From positions 52,982 through 116,981 of the forward strand of contig NZ_LMLE01000006.1 of NCBI RefSeq assembly GCF_001422545.1: a DNA stretch of 64,000 bases. Reading direction: 5' to 3'. Source of the stretch: Pedobacter sp. Leaf41. Lineage in GTDB: Bacteria > Bacteroidota > Bacteroidia > Sphingobacteriales > Sphingobacteriaceae. The notes below the pieces were generated by a model. That model was not told where the DNA came from, searched no databases, and saw only the letters and a program-made list of their open reading frames with translations. Made by a program: the position numbers and the translations under genes. Positions 8,771 to 16,522 of the stretch are shown here, piece after piece (positions within the stretch are counted from its first letter, which is position 1; the number at the start of each line of letters is the position of its first letter).

Positions 8771-8800
8771 AAATACCCAGATGGATGTCTGGGTATTTTT
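8771..8800. terminator. Bidirectional terminator hairpin
   Basis: An 11-bp stem AAATACCCAGA / TCTGGGTATTT with a 6-nt loop and T-rich flanks on both strands. It ends the olsF-like gene on the minus strand and closes the pseudogene region on the plus strand. Confidence 0.8.
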
Positions 8801-8809
8801 ATTTTAAAG

Positions 8810-10561
8810 CTATAAGTTTTTGCCTAGTTTTTCCAACATCTCTGGCGGAATATTATGTGTGTCTACTACTAAGAAACCATCCAGACAATCTGAAAATTTC
8901 GGATCTATATTGAAAGAAATGATCTTCGCATTCAAATTCATATACTGCCTTAATAAAACAGGGATTTTAATATGCGAATTTTCAATGTCGCCAATAATGC
9001 TATCTAAATCTTTAAAAGATTCACTGCTGTCAACCAAAGTGTCGGTTGAGATTGGAAGCAAATCTGCTTTGAATTTATTACGTGGCCTAACGTATTTCGC
9101 CATTTCATAATCAAAATGGTTTTTAGTGATATAATCAACAATCAGCGCCTTACTAAATTTAGAAAAACTATTGCTAATACTCACCGGTCCGAACATATAT
9201 CTGTATTGAGGGTTATCAATAAGATACTTTAAAATACCTTTCCACAATAAGAATAATGGAAGCGGTTTACCCTGATATTCTTTTCTAATCCACGATCTGC
9301 CCAGTTCAATGCCTTGTTTTAGCATAGGGTAAAACTGATCTTTCATTTTAAAAAGTTCGGAAAGATAAAAACCTCTGCGACCCATGCTTTCTAAAATTTC
9401 ATCTCCTTTTCCAATTCTGTAGGCACCTACAATATTTTCGAGATCCTTATCCCAAATAAATAGGTGGTTGTAATAAATATCGTAATTATCTAAATCGATT
9501 TTTTTATTGGTTCCCTCACCAACTTCGCGAAAAGTAATTTCCCTAAGTCTACCAATCTCCCGTAAAATGTTTGGAATTTTTAATGTAGGAACAATATAAA
9601 CCTCGTAGTTTTTTTCTGTCCATACTTTAAAATCTTCCAGCTTGCTCACTTCGGTCTTAATCAACTCACGAGAAGTTTCTTCAATAATCTCTGCTGGCTT
9701 TTTCTTAATCTTAAATAATTTAAGCGGATTAAATAATCTTCTTTCCTGATCTAAACCAACGCCAAGCGCATAGGTACGGGCACGAAGGAAATCCATTAGC
9801 TTGTTGCTGCTATTCATGTGCGAAACCTCTGATGGAGCAATCGCTTTTCCAACACGAACTTTGATGGTTAAACCCTGTTTATTCAAAAACTCAGATGGAA
9901 GTTTAGCAGTACGAAGGGTAGGATGAATAAAGCTTAAAATATTAAATAAAACGCCATTATTACCGTGGAAATAAATGGGAACAACCGGAACTTTTGCCTT
10001 CGCTATTAGCTTCCCAACTACCGGATGCCACATTCTATCGGTAACTTGTTGCGCATCTAATTTGAAGGTAGAAACTTCACCCGCAGGGAATATTCCTATT
10101 GGTATTCCATTTCTAAGTAAATCGAAAGTAGTTTTTAAACCGCTTATGCTCGATGAGTGTTGTACATTTTCAAAGGGATTTACCGCTACAAAAAATTCAT
10201 CTAGATTAGGTATTTTTTTCAAAATGAAATTGACCATTACCTTCGCATCCGGACGGACAGTGCATAAAAGTTTCACTAGGGCCAAACCTTCAACCCCGCC
10301 ATAAGGATGGTTTGCAATGGCAATAAATGGCCCCGTTTTAGGGATGCTCTTTAAATCATCTTCGTCGAATTCAATAGAAACTCCAATGGTTTCCAAAATC
10401 TTATCTACAAATTCTAAGCCTTTAAAGTGTTGATTTTGAGCAAAAACATCGTTAATGTCATTCAGTTTCATGAGCTCCATCATCAAGCCGGCCAAACCTG
10501 GCACACCGAGTTTATCTATCTTGGTTGCCTTCGCAAACTCAGAGGTAGTAATGATCTTCAT
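8810..10561 (-). CDS. olsF: OlsF-like bifunctional aminolipid acyltransferase
   Basis: A 583-residue fusion. The N-terminal half (about 60-270) is a PlsC-type O-acyltransferase with a NHPYGGVEG motif around His85, FPAGEVS, and VPVVPIYFHG. The C-terminal half (about 320-530) is an OlsB/GlsB-type GNAT N-acyltransferase domain (LREITFREVGEG, ..NHLFIWDKDLENIVGAYRIG). This architecture matches OlsF, known from Serratia and Flavobacterium to make ornithine lipids in one protein, and corresponds to a GlsB+GlsA pair for glycine lipids in Bacteroides. Acts at the cytoplasmic membrane. It is monocistronic and divergent from the ComEA-like gene. Whether the amino acid is ornithine, glycine or another is not visible. 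Confidence 0.85.
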   Translation of the reverse strand: MKIITTSEFAKATKIDKLGVPGLAGLMMELMKLNDINDVFAQNQHFKGLEFVDKILETIGVSIEFDEDDLKSIPKTGPFIAIANHPYGGVEGLALVKLLCTVRPDAKVMVNFILKKIPNLDEFFVAVNPFENVQHSSSISGLKTTFDLLRNGIPIGIFPAGEVSTFKLDAQQVTDRMWHPVVGKLIAKAKVPVVPIYFHGNNGVLFNILSFIHPTLRTAKLPSEFLNKQGLTIKVRVGKAIAPSEVSHMNSSNKLMDFLRARTYALGVGLDQERRLFNPLKLFKIKKKPAEIIEETSRELIKTEVSKLEDFKVWTEKNYEVYIVPTLKIPNILREIGRLREITFREVGEGTNKKIDLDNYDIYYNHLFIWDKDLENIVGAYRIGKGDEILESMGRRGFYLSELFKMKDQFYPMLKQGIELGRSWIRKEYQGKPLPLFLLWKGILKYLIDNPQYRYMFGPVSISNSFSKFSKALIVDYITKNHFDYEMAKYVRPRNKFKADLLPISTDTLVDSSESFKDLDSIIGDIENSHIKIPVLLRQYMNLNAKIISFNIDPKFSDCLDGFLVVDTHNIPPEMLEKLGKNL

Positions 10562-10600
10562 ATAATATTCTTAGATTGTTGATAGCTAAAACCCGTGAGC

Positions 10601-10631
10601 TTTGCAATCCCAAAAATAAGATTTATATTTA
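10601..10631 (+). promoter_or_regulatory. Putative promoter of the ComEA-like gene
   Basis: TTTG at 10601-10604, a 19-bp spacer, then TATATTTA at 10624-10631 (one mismatch to TAnnTTTG), placed 23 bp before the ATG at 10654. Confidence 0.45.
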
Positions 10632-10653
10632 TAATACACACGTCATATCACAC

Positions 10654-11553
10654 ATGAGAATTTGGCTCAATAAACATTTTGGTTTCAGTAAGGGCGAATT
10701 CAATGGATTACTGTTGTTGATATTTATTATCATCATATTAAAGGCGATACCTATTATATACGAGAAGGTGCAAACGGTAGAAAAGGACAGTCCTGATTTA
10801 CTAGCCAAAATCCATAAATTAGAAATAACCGACCAACAAGATTTTCATTATAACAGAGATCGAATTGAAAGTTCGGGAGGATCCAGGAAGGCAAAACTAT
10901 TTAATTTTGATCCGAATAGTTTAGGTGTTGAAGGATGGCAATCTTTAGGTTTATCTGTAAAACAGGCGCAAGCTATTGTGAATTATACTAATAAAGGCGG
11001 TAAATTCTATAAGGCTGAAGATCTTCAAAAGATGTACACCATTTCGCCAAAGATGTATAGAAAACTATTTCCATTTGTTAACATTGAGAATCAGGCCAGC
11101 CATTATCCAAAGAAAGATTTTGGTTTTGAAAAAAAGGAATATGTTAAAAAACCTCCTACAATTATCGATATCAATACTGCAGATTCTGCCCAGCTTGATG
11201 AAATAAAAGGTGTTGGTGGTACATTTGCTAATCGAATTTTAAAGTATCGGGAACGTTTAGGTGGTTTCCATAAAAAAGAGCAGCTAATGGAAGTTTATGG
11301 TTTAGATTCGGTTCGTTACGCGGAGATTAAAAATCAGATTTCAGTAAGTCCGGTAGCGCTAAAAATCCTCAATATTAATACCGCACAATTTAACGACTTG
11401 AAAGGGAATCCATATCTTTCCTACAAACAGATCAATGCCATTATCCAATACAGAAAACAGCATGGGAATTATAGTGGTCCGGCTGATTTAAAGAAAGTCC
11501 TGATCCTCAATCAAGAATTAATCGATAAAATTACACCTTATATATCTTTTTAG
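10654..11553 (+). CDS. ComEA-like helix-hairpin-helix protein
   Basis: A 299-residue protein with an N-terminal membrane anchor (about residues 14-30, LLLLIFIIIILKAIPII). Three helix-hairpin-helix (ComEA-type) modules follow: one around GGKFYKAEDLQKMYTIS, a second with INTADSAQLDEIKGVGG, and a third with LNINTAQFNDLKGNP. Such modules bind DNA non-specifically; in ComEA they receive incoming DNA during natural transformation. The frame is open from 10576, but the ATG at 10654 gives the expected short cytoplasmic N-terminus and sits correctly after a promoter-like element. No other competence genes are adjacent, so a DNA-uptake role is inferred from the family. Confidence 0.8.
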   Translation: MRIWLNKHFGFSKGEFNGLLLLIFIIIILKAIPIIYEKVQTVEKDSPDLLAKIHKLEITDQQDFHYNRDRIESSGGSRKAKLFNFDPNSLGVEGWQSLGLSVKQAQAIVNYTNKGGKFYKAEDLQKMYTISPKMYRKLFPFVNIENQASHYPKKDFGFEKKEYVKKPPTIIDINTADSAQLDEIKGVGGTFANRILKYRERLGGFHKKEQLMEVYGLDSVRYAEIKNQISVSPVALKILNINTAQFNDLKGNPYLSYKQINAIIQYRKQHGNYSGPADLKKVLILNQELIDKITPYISF

Positions 11554-11922
11554 AAAAGCAATTGAGGTGCTAATCGGTTTCGATACTCCCGCTTTCACTC
11601 CAATCTTTTTTTAACTTTTGTTATGCTTCGGTTGCAGCTGCTTCGTGCCTCAGCATTACAGTACCTTCAAGGTTTCTTCAAAAAAAAGTATTTCTGCTTA
11701 ATCGGGTTTATTTAATTTAAACTTTTGCAAATAACTAAAATTCATACGTAATGAACTAAAAAATATAAAATAGCTGCTGTGCCGTATTTATACCTTTAAA
11801 ATTAATCATTAATGTTATTGAACCGAATACCATTTCATTCTGTATACATGCAAATTTATAATGGCAATTAACTATGAAATAATTGTTTATAATTGCCAGA
11901 ACTAACTTAAAATATAAATTTA
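11554..11922. other. 369-bp intergenic spacer
   Basis: No gene, tRNA or strong terminator seen. It is AT-rich with a mixed stretch (about 11575-11700) resembling degraded intergenic repeat, including CTTCGGTTGCAGCTGCTTCG. A weak AACTTTTG box lies near 11723. Confidence 0.4.
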
Positions 11923-13074
11923 ATGAGCGTTAGCTTTAATTTTTCAGAAACAGAAACTCAACAAAATGTAAAGGCTATGGTCCGCGATTTTGCTGAGAAA
12001 AACATACGTCCAAATATTATGGAATGGGATGAAGCGCAACATTTTCCTGTAGCGTTGTTTAAGCAATTAGGCGATTTGGGTTTAATGGGTGTGTTAGTTC
12101 CTGAAGAATATGGTGGTTCGGGTTTGGGTTATCAAGAATATGTTGATGTAATTGTAGAGGTGGCGAGAGTTTGTGGTTCTATTGGATTATCACTTGCTGC
12201 ACACAATTCACTTTGTACGGGGCATATTTTGGCTTTCGGCAATGAGGAGCAAAAACAAAAGTGGTTACCAAAACTAGCTACTGCCGAATGGATTGGTGCC
12301 TGGGGTTTAACAGAGGCCAATACCGGATCTGATGCATTAAGGATGATGACCACTGCCGTTGAAGACGGCGATGATTACATCATTAATGGCGCAAAAAACT
12401 GGATCACCCATGGTAAAAGTGGAGACATTGCAGTTGTAATGGTAAGAACAGGGGAGCAGGGAAGTTCGAAAGGGATTTCTGCAATTGTGGTGGAACGCGG
12501 AACGCCAGGTTTTTCGGCAGGCAAAAAAGAAAATAAATTAGGTATGCGGGCCTCAGAAACTACAGAAATGATTTTTGATAACTGCCGTGTGCCTAAAGCC
12601 AATGTGTTGGGTAATGTAGGCGAAGGGTTTAAACAAGCGATGAAAGTATTGGATGGGGGAAGGATTTCTATTGCCGCATTAGCCTTAGGAATTGCAAAGG
12701 GTGCTTTTGATGCTGCAGTTGCTTACTCGAAACAACGCCAGCAATTCGGACAACCTATTTCCAGCTTCCAGGCCATAAGTTTTAAACTAGCTGATATGGC
12801 GACTGAAATTGAAGCTTCAGAATTGTTAATCAGACAGGCAGCTGATTTAAAAAACAGGCATTTGCCGATGACGAAAGAATCGGCTATGGCTAAATATTTC
12901 GCTTCGGAGGTTTCCGTTAAAGTGGCTACAGAAGCAGTTCAGATTTTTGGGGGATATGGTTATACCAAAGATTTCCCGGTAGAGAAATTTTATCGCGATA
13001 GTAAATTGTGTACAATAGGAGAGGGCACATCAGAAATACAAAAGATCGTTATCGCCAGAGAAATATTGAATTAG
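11923..13074 (+). CDS. Acyl-CoA dehydrogenase
   Basis: A 383-residue FAD-dependent acyl-CoA dehydrogenase for the first step of fatty-acid or branched-chain acyl-CoA beta-oxidation in the cytoplasm. Domains follow the family order: N-terminal helical domain, middle beta domain with [12 protein letters not shown] and KNWITHG, and C-terminal helical domain with [14 protein letters not shown]. The catalytic base is likely Glu367 in GEGTSEIQ, the position used by short- and medium-chain enzymes. Length matches the butyryl-CoA dehydrogenase group. It is monocistronic with a strong terminator after it, and no etfAB is nearby. Exact chain-length preference cannot be read here. Confidence 0.92.
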   Translation: MSVSFNFSETETQQNVKAMVRDFAEKNIRPNIMEWDEAQHFPVALFKQLGDLGLMGVLVPEEYGGSGLGYQEYVDVIVEVARVCGSIGLSLAAHNSLCTGHILAFGNEEQKQKWLPKLATAEWIGAWGLTEANTGSDALRMMTTAVEDGDDYIINGAKNWITHGKSGDIAVVMVRTGEQGSSKGISAIVVERGTPGFSAGKKENKLGMRASETTEMIFDNCRVPKANVLGNVGEGFKQAMKVLDGGRISIAALALGIAKGAFDAAVAYSKQRQQFGQPISSFQAISFKLADMATEIEASELLIRQAADLKNRHLPMTKESAMAKYFASEVSVKVATEAVQIFGGYGYTKDFPVEKFYRDSKLCTIGEGTSEIQKIVIAREILN

Positions 13075-13160
13075 TTGAAGCTAAGGCTTAGGTTAAGATT
13101 TAGCATTGCTTAAGCTCAACCTCGATCTCAAACTTATTAAACCAAATATACATTATGAGT

Positions 13161-13196
13161 AATCCGGAGTGTTTAACCACCTCCGGATTTTTTTTT
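13161..13196 (+). terminator. Intrinsic terminator
   Basis: Stem AATCCGGAG / CTCCGGATT with an 11-nt loop, followed by a run of T. Ends the acyl-CoA dehydrogenase transcript. Confidence 0.85.
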
Positions 13197-13234
13197 GCTA
13201 AATTTTTAAAACCAAGCTTTGTTAACTGCGGTTT

Positions 13235-13255
13235 TGACTAATGACTAATGACTAA
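13235..13255. repeat. 7-bp tandem repeat (TGACTAA)x3
   Basis: Three perfect copies of TGACTAA just before the DUF6496-like gene. The unit differs by one base from the repeat on the other side of that gene (AGACTAA register). Confidence 0.9.
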
Positions 13256-13266
13256 TCACAAAAGCT

Positions 13267-13443
13267 ATGGCAAAATATTCTAAAAAAGCTGGAGAAAAGG
13301 TTGAGGAAACGATGCATGAGATGAAAGAGGGAAAGCTTAAAACAGGATCTGGCAAGAAAGTAACTTCCAAGAAGCAAGCGGTAGCCATTGGTTTATCGGA
13401 GGCGAAAAAAGAAGGCGCAAAAGTTCCGAAAAAGAAAAGTTAA
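13267..13443 (+). CDS. DUF6496-like small basic protein
   Basis: A 58-residue, Lys-rich protein (MAKYSKKAGEKVEETMHEMK.., then SGKKVTSKKQAVAIGLSEAKK). It resembles the small DUF6496 family of basic, probably nucleic-acid-associated proteins found in many bacteria. The KKVTSKKQAVAIGLSEA core is the recognisable segment. Flanked on both sides by related 7-bp tandem repeats. Function unknown; a chromatin or stress role would be speculation. Confidence 0.75.
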   Translation: MAKYSKKAGEKVEETMHEMKEGKLKTGSGKKVTSKKQAVAIGLSEAKKEGAKVPKKKS

Positions 13444-13485
13444 ATCTGTTATTTGTAAAACAAGTTGAGCAAAGGTCAGTTGATT

Positions 13486-13527
13486 TAAAGACTAAAGACT
13501 AAAGACTAAAGACTAAAGACTAAAGAC
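13486..13527. repeat. 7-bp tandem repeat (TAAAGAC)x6
   Basis: Six perfect tandem copies of TAAAGAC. The last base touches the stop codon of the convergent minus-strand gene. Copy number is likely to vary between strains. Confidence 0.95.
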
Positions 13528-13901
13528 TACTTAGCGGTTATAATACTGTCTACTACATATTCGCTAAATCCTCTCCAGGGTAAAGCATGATTGTATTGTT
13601 TATAATGCAGCTCGTAAAATTTACCGCTATTGGCCATCATCTTTTCAGCAAGTTCTTTGTTTGCAATTGAAAACTCGAATTCATTACTTTGCACACTTCC
13701 GGTAGTTCGTGATCTCAAGCCGGTCTGAATTATTTTTCCTTCGTAGGTTTTGAAGATATAACCCTTTTTAACAACAAAGTTAAGTTCGCCAGCTTTTACA
13801 CCTTCGCCAAAAACGAAGAAATAACGATAGTAAAATACTATGCCTAAAATAATAATTACTAAAACTGCAATGATCGAGATTGTTTTCTTACCGGTTGTCA
13901 T
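13527..13901 (-). CDS. Membrane-anchored hypothetical protein
   Basis: A 124-residue protein with one N-terminal membrane segment (about residues 7-26, ISIIAVLVIIILGIVFYYRY) and a soluble domain of about 95 residues (GELNFVVKKGYIFKTYEGK, ..ELHYKQYNHALPWRGFSEY). Homologues in Bacteroidota are sometimes mislabelled 6-phosphogluconate dehydrogenase; no dinucleotide-binding motif is present, so that name is wrong here. Probably faces the periplasm. Function unknown. Confidence 0.7.
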   Translation of the reverse strand: MTTGKKTISIIAVLVIIILGIVFYYRYFFVFGEGVKAGELNFVVKKGYIFKTYEGKIIQTGLRSRTTGSVQSNEFEFSIANKELAEKMMANSGKFYELHYKQYNHALPWRGFSEYVVDSIITAK

Positions 13902-13980
13902 ATATTAAATGTATCACTAAAAGTAATTAAAGATCATTATAAAACAATTAATGTTTGAATAAAATTTGTTTTTAAAAATC

Positions 13981-14011
13981 TTTCTCATATTCAATTATTT
14001 ACTTACATTTG
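13981..14011 (+). promoter_or_regulatory. Promoter of rpsU
   Basis: TACATTTG at 14004-14011 is a perfect TAnnTTTG box. TTTC at 13981-13984 is a near-match -33 element with a 19-bp spacer. The predicted leader starts near 14017. Confidence 0.6.
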
Positions 14012-14046
14012 CAGCCCCGCTAATAGGGGAATAATTTAAAAACCAC

Positions 14047-14056
14047 GAGAGGAGGT
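14047..14056 (+). promoter_or_regulatory. Strong Shine-Dalgarno of rpsU
   Basis: GAGAGGAGGT lies 11 nt before the rpsU ATG and is nearly fully complementary to the 16S rRNA 3' end. This is exceptional, since most genes here lack such a site. A small hairpin (CCCC..GGGG, 14014-14028) precedes it in the leader. In Bacteroidota the anti-SD is normally masked by bS21, bS18 and bS6, and an SD on rpsU is thought to allow feedback on bS21 synthesis. Confidence 0.75.
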
Positions 14057-14067
14057 ATTTCAGCGTT

Positions 14068-14262
14068 ATGATCATTATTAACATTAAAGACGGCGAATCA
14101 TTAGATAAAGCCCTAAAACGTTTCAAGAAAAAGTTTGAAAAAACTGGTGTATTGAGAGAACTACGTAGTCGCCAAGCATACGAGAAAAAATCCGTTGCTC
14201 GTCGTACTGAAATTAAACATGCTGTTTACATTCAGAATATGAATCAAGATACAACTTCATAA
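14068..14262 (+). CDS. rpsU: 30S ribosomal protein bS21
   Basis: A 64-residue bS21, a small basic ribosomal protein beside the 16S 3' end. The family pattern is clear: IINIKDGESLDKALKRFKKK near the N-terminus, then GVLRELRSRQAYEKKSVARR. Length is typical for Bacteroidota. It has its own promoter, an unusually strong SD and a strong terminator, so it appears to be a separate unit just before xerC-hpf-tuf. Translation is likely self-regulated through anti-SD availability (known for the phylum, inferred here). Confidence 0.96.
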   Translation: MIIINIKDGESLDKALKRFKKKFEKTGVLRELRSRQAYEKKSVARRTEIKHAVYIQNMNQDTTS

Positions 14263-14284
14263 GTTGTTCACGATATAGAATATT

Positions 14285-14316
14285 AAAGTCCCGATCTTTT
14301 AGGTCGGGACTTTTTT
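14285..14316 (+). terminator. Intrinsic terminator of rpsU
   Basis: GC-rich stem AGTCCCGATC / GGTCGGGACT with a 5-nt loop, followed by six T. Confidence 0.88.
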
Positions 14317-14420
14317 GTTTTAGGCTATCATCGAAATCTTTACAATAAACAATTAGTTAATGATTTCTTTATATCAAAACAATTTGTAACTTCATATCTA
14401 TACCTGGCAGGAGATATTAA

Positions 14421-15305
14421 ATGTTGCTAAAAAGTTTTATTACCTATTTAACTCACGAGAAGCGCTATTCTTCGCATACCATCACTTCCTATCAAACTGA
14501 TTTGGATCAGTTTGAGCAATACATTCATACCACTTTCGAAATAAACTTTACAGAAGTTAAGCATACGCACATTAGAAGCTATATGGTTGATTTGATGGAG
14601 CGAAAAACTTCAGAGAACACGATCAACAGAAAAATTTCTGCTTTAAGAAGTTTATATAAGTTTTTAATGCGGGAAGAGCAGGTAAGTCAAAATCCTACAC
14701 TTTTAATCAAGGCTCCTAAAATTCCAAAACGTCTTCCGGTATTTGTTGATTCGCAGAAAATGAACGTTTTGCTTGATTCGGAAAATTATTTTGATAATAG
14801 TTTTGAATCTGTTAGAGATCATTTGGTTATCGAATTACTTTTTGGTACAGGAATCCGACTGGCTGAGCTTATTCAATTAAAAGAAGCTGATGTAGATACT
14901 TATTCAGGAACGATTAAGGTGTTGGGTAAAAGAAATAAGGAGCGAATTATTCCAGTAAATAAACAACTTATTAATCAGATCAATAGCTACATTGATCAAA
15001 AAAAATTGCAGAATTTTAATAACAATTTGTTTAACTTAATCGTTACGAATACAGGTGCAGTGGCATATCCAAAGCTAATATACCGTATTGTAACCTCATA
15101 CCTAAACCACATATCAACCAATGAAAAGAAAAGTCCACACGTGTTGCGGCATAGTTATGCGACAAGCCTGTTAAATGCAGGAGCAGATTTAAATGCCATT
15201 AAAGAACTTTTGGGCCACGCCAGTTTGGCTGCAACCCAGGTTTACACCCACAATTCAATTGAAAGATTAAAAACAATTTATAAACAAGCCCATCCAAAGG
15301 CGTAA
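14421..15305 (+). CDS. xerC: Tyrosine recombinase XerC
   Basis: A 294-residue tyrosine recombinase of the Xer type, which resolves chromosome dimers at dif sites before cell division. The SAM-like N-terminal core-binding domain covers about 1-90 and the catalytic domain 105-290. Catalytic residues are visible as Arg146 (GTGIRLAEL), Lys170 (LGKRNKE), His240 and Arg243 (HVLRHSYA), His266 (LLGHASL) and the nucleophile Tyr275 (QVYTHNS). Length and location, immediately before hpf and the tRNA-tuf cluster, fit a housekeeping Xer enzyme rather than a phage integrase. A CAGGAG at 14408-14413 is SD-like. Confidence 0.9.
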   Translation: MLLKSFITYLTHEKRYSSHTITSYQTDLDQFEQYIHTTFEINFTEVKHTHIRSYMVDLMERKTSENTINRKISALRSLYKFLMREEQVSQNPTLLIKAPKIPKRLPVFVDSQKMNVLLDSENYFDNSFESVRDHLVIELLFGTGIRLAELIQLKEADVDTYSGTIKVLGKRNKERIIPVNKQLINQINSYIDQKKLQNFNNNLFNLIVTNTGAVAYPKLIYRIVTSYLNHISTNEKKSPHVLRHSYATSLLNAGADLNAIKELLGHASLAATQVYTHNSIERLKTIYKQAHPKA

Positions 15306-15307
15306 AA

Positions 15308-15315
15308 AAAGGAGG
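15308..15315 (+). promoter_or_regulatory. Shine-Dalgarno of hpf
   Basis: AAAGGAGG ends 4 nt before the hpf ATG. It is the second strong SD within 1.3 kb, again on a gene that affects ribosome state. Confidence 0.6.
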
Positions 15316-15319
15316 AAAA

Positions 15320-15667
15320 ATGAAAATCGGAGTTCAATCAATCCACTTCAGTGCAGATAGTAAGTTGTTAGACTTTATCCAGAAAAAGGCAAATAAGCTA
15401 GATCAGTTTTTTGACCAAATCATTAGCGGCGAAGTGTATTTAAAATTAGAGAACGTAGAGGATGAAGCCAATAAGATCAGTGAGATTAAACTCATTGTGC
15501 CGGGTGGAACACTCTTCGCTAAAGAACAATGTAAATCATTTGAAGAGGCGACTGATTTAGCGATTGAGTCGTTGAGGAAACAAATCACGAAGCACAAAGA
15601 AAAAACACGTGCAAAATTAAGTGAGCATAAAGCAATTTTAACTGAAAGCGAAGCGACTGATTATTAA
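15320..15667 (+). CDS. hpf: Ribosome hibernation promoting factor (short HPF)
   Basis: A 115-residue HPF/YfiA-family protein that binds the decoding centre of idle 30S subunits and promotes hibernation in stationary phase. Family features: MKIGVQSIHFSADSKLLDFI with a beta-alpha start, a basic C-terminal helix (LRKQITKHKEKTRAKLSEHK), and the short form without the dimerisation domain. It starts 14 bp after xerC, so the two are co-transcribed, and ends in a strong terminator before the tRNA cluster. Its SD (GGAGG) could make synthesis respond to anti-SD accessibility (inference). Confidence 0.92.
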   Translation: MKIGVQSIHFSADSKLLDFIQKKANKLDQFFDQIISGEVYLKLENVEDEANKISEIKLIVPGGTLFAKEQCKSFEEATDLAIESLRKQITKHKEKTRAKLSEHKAILTESEATDY

Positions 15668-15699
15668 GTGTATATTTAAATAAAGTATAATTTATAGGG

Positions 15700-15730
15700 T
15701 AGCGAACAGAAAATGTTCGCTATTTTTTTT
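15700..15730 (+). terminator. Intrinsic terminator of xerC-hpf
   Basis: Perfect stem TAGCGAACA / TGTTCGCTA with a GAAAA loop and an eight-T run. Confidence 0.92.
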
Positions 15731-15739
15731 CAAATTTAT

Positions 15740-15769
15740 TTTGAAGTGAAATATAAGTGTGTATATTTG
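15740..15769 (+). promoter_or_regulatory. Promoter of the tRNA-tuf cluster
   Basis: TTTG at 15740-15743, an 18-bp spacer, and TATATTTG at 15762-15769, a perfect -7 box. It lies 128 bp before tRNA-Thr and directly after the hpf terminator, so it probably drives tRNA-Thr through tuf. Confidence 0.65.
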
Positions 15770-15897
15770 CATTCCCTTTCGGAAACGGTGTTAAGCAACA
15801 AAGAAAAGGTAAGTTCTTTTAAAAGATTAAAGTTTTTAAAAAACACGCTAATAGTATGAAAAATGAAGATTTTTCGTATCATTGCACAAAATTAAAA

Positions 15898-15970
<73 letters not shown>

Positions 15971-16007
15971 CTTTTATTTTAAAGTGTTGGTATTTTAAAA
16001 TAAAGTA

Positions 16008-16090
16008 GGGGAGATTCCAGAGCGGCCAAATGGGACAGACTGTAACTCTGTTATCGCAAGATTTCGAAGGTTCGAATCCTTCTCTCCCCA
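16008..16090 (+). tRNA. tRNA-Tyr (GTA)
   Basis: An 83-nt class II tRNA with a long variable arm. Acceptor GGGGAGA / TCTCCCC, anticodon stem ACAGA / TCTGT with loop CTGTAAC (anticodon GTA), and T-arm GGTTCGAATCC. No encoded CCA. Confidence 0.95.
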
Positions 16091-16178
16091 CGATTAATGA
16101 GTGGATGAGTGAATAAGAAAATGAGTGAGTATAGTAATTCAATCATTCCCAAATCAATCATTCTATCATTTGTTAAAA
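16091..16178. repeat. AATGA-type intergenic repeat (tRNA-Tyr/tRNA-Gly)
   Basis: ATGAGTG-rich left arm and CAATCATTC-rich right arm give an imperfect inverted repeat. The same motif family recurs before secE (17855-17935) and between rpoB and rpoC (27089-27179). Confidence 0.55.
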
Positions 16179-16251
16179 GCGGAAGTAGCTCAGTTGGTAG
16201 AGCGATAGCCTTCCAAGCTATAGGTCGCGAGTTCGAACCTCGTCTTCCGCT
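16179..16251 (+). tRNA. tRNA-Gly (TCC)
   Basis: Acceptor GCGGAAG / CTTCCGC, anticodon stem ATAGC / GCTAT with loop CTTCCAA (anticodon TCC), and T-arm GAGTTCGAACCTC. The CCA end is encoded at 16252-16254, unlike the two preceding tRNAs. Confidence 0.96.
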
Positions 16252-16330
16252 CCAATAAAGTTGAGCAGTTGGCAATTAAAGGTTGCAGTTTTATGATAAC
16301 TGACAAAACTGAAGATTGATAATTGGAAAA

Positions 16331-16402
<72 letters not shown>

Positions 16403-16522
16403 CAGGTGTAATAAAGCTTTGTTAAATCTGTTATATATTACAGAGTAGACAAGGTTTTTTGTGTTGAAATAACAAAAAATAAAAATAATAAAAAGTTAAC
16501 CTACTAATTAGTTATAAATAAA

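Noticed and set aside
13527..13901. 6-phosphogluconate dehydrogenase name sometimes given to this family
   Set aside because: Only 124 residues with a membrane anchor and no nucleotide-binding motif.
14421..15305. Phage or integron integrase
   Set aside because: Context (hpf, tRNAs, tuf) and length fit housekeeping XerC; no att sites or phage genes.
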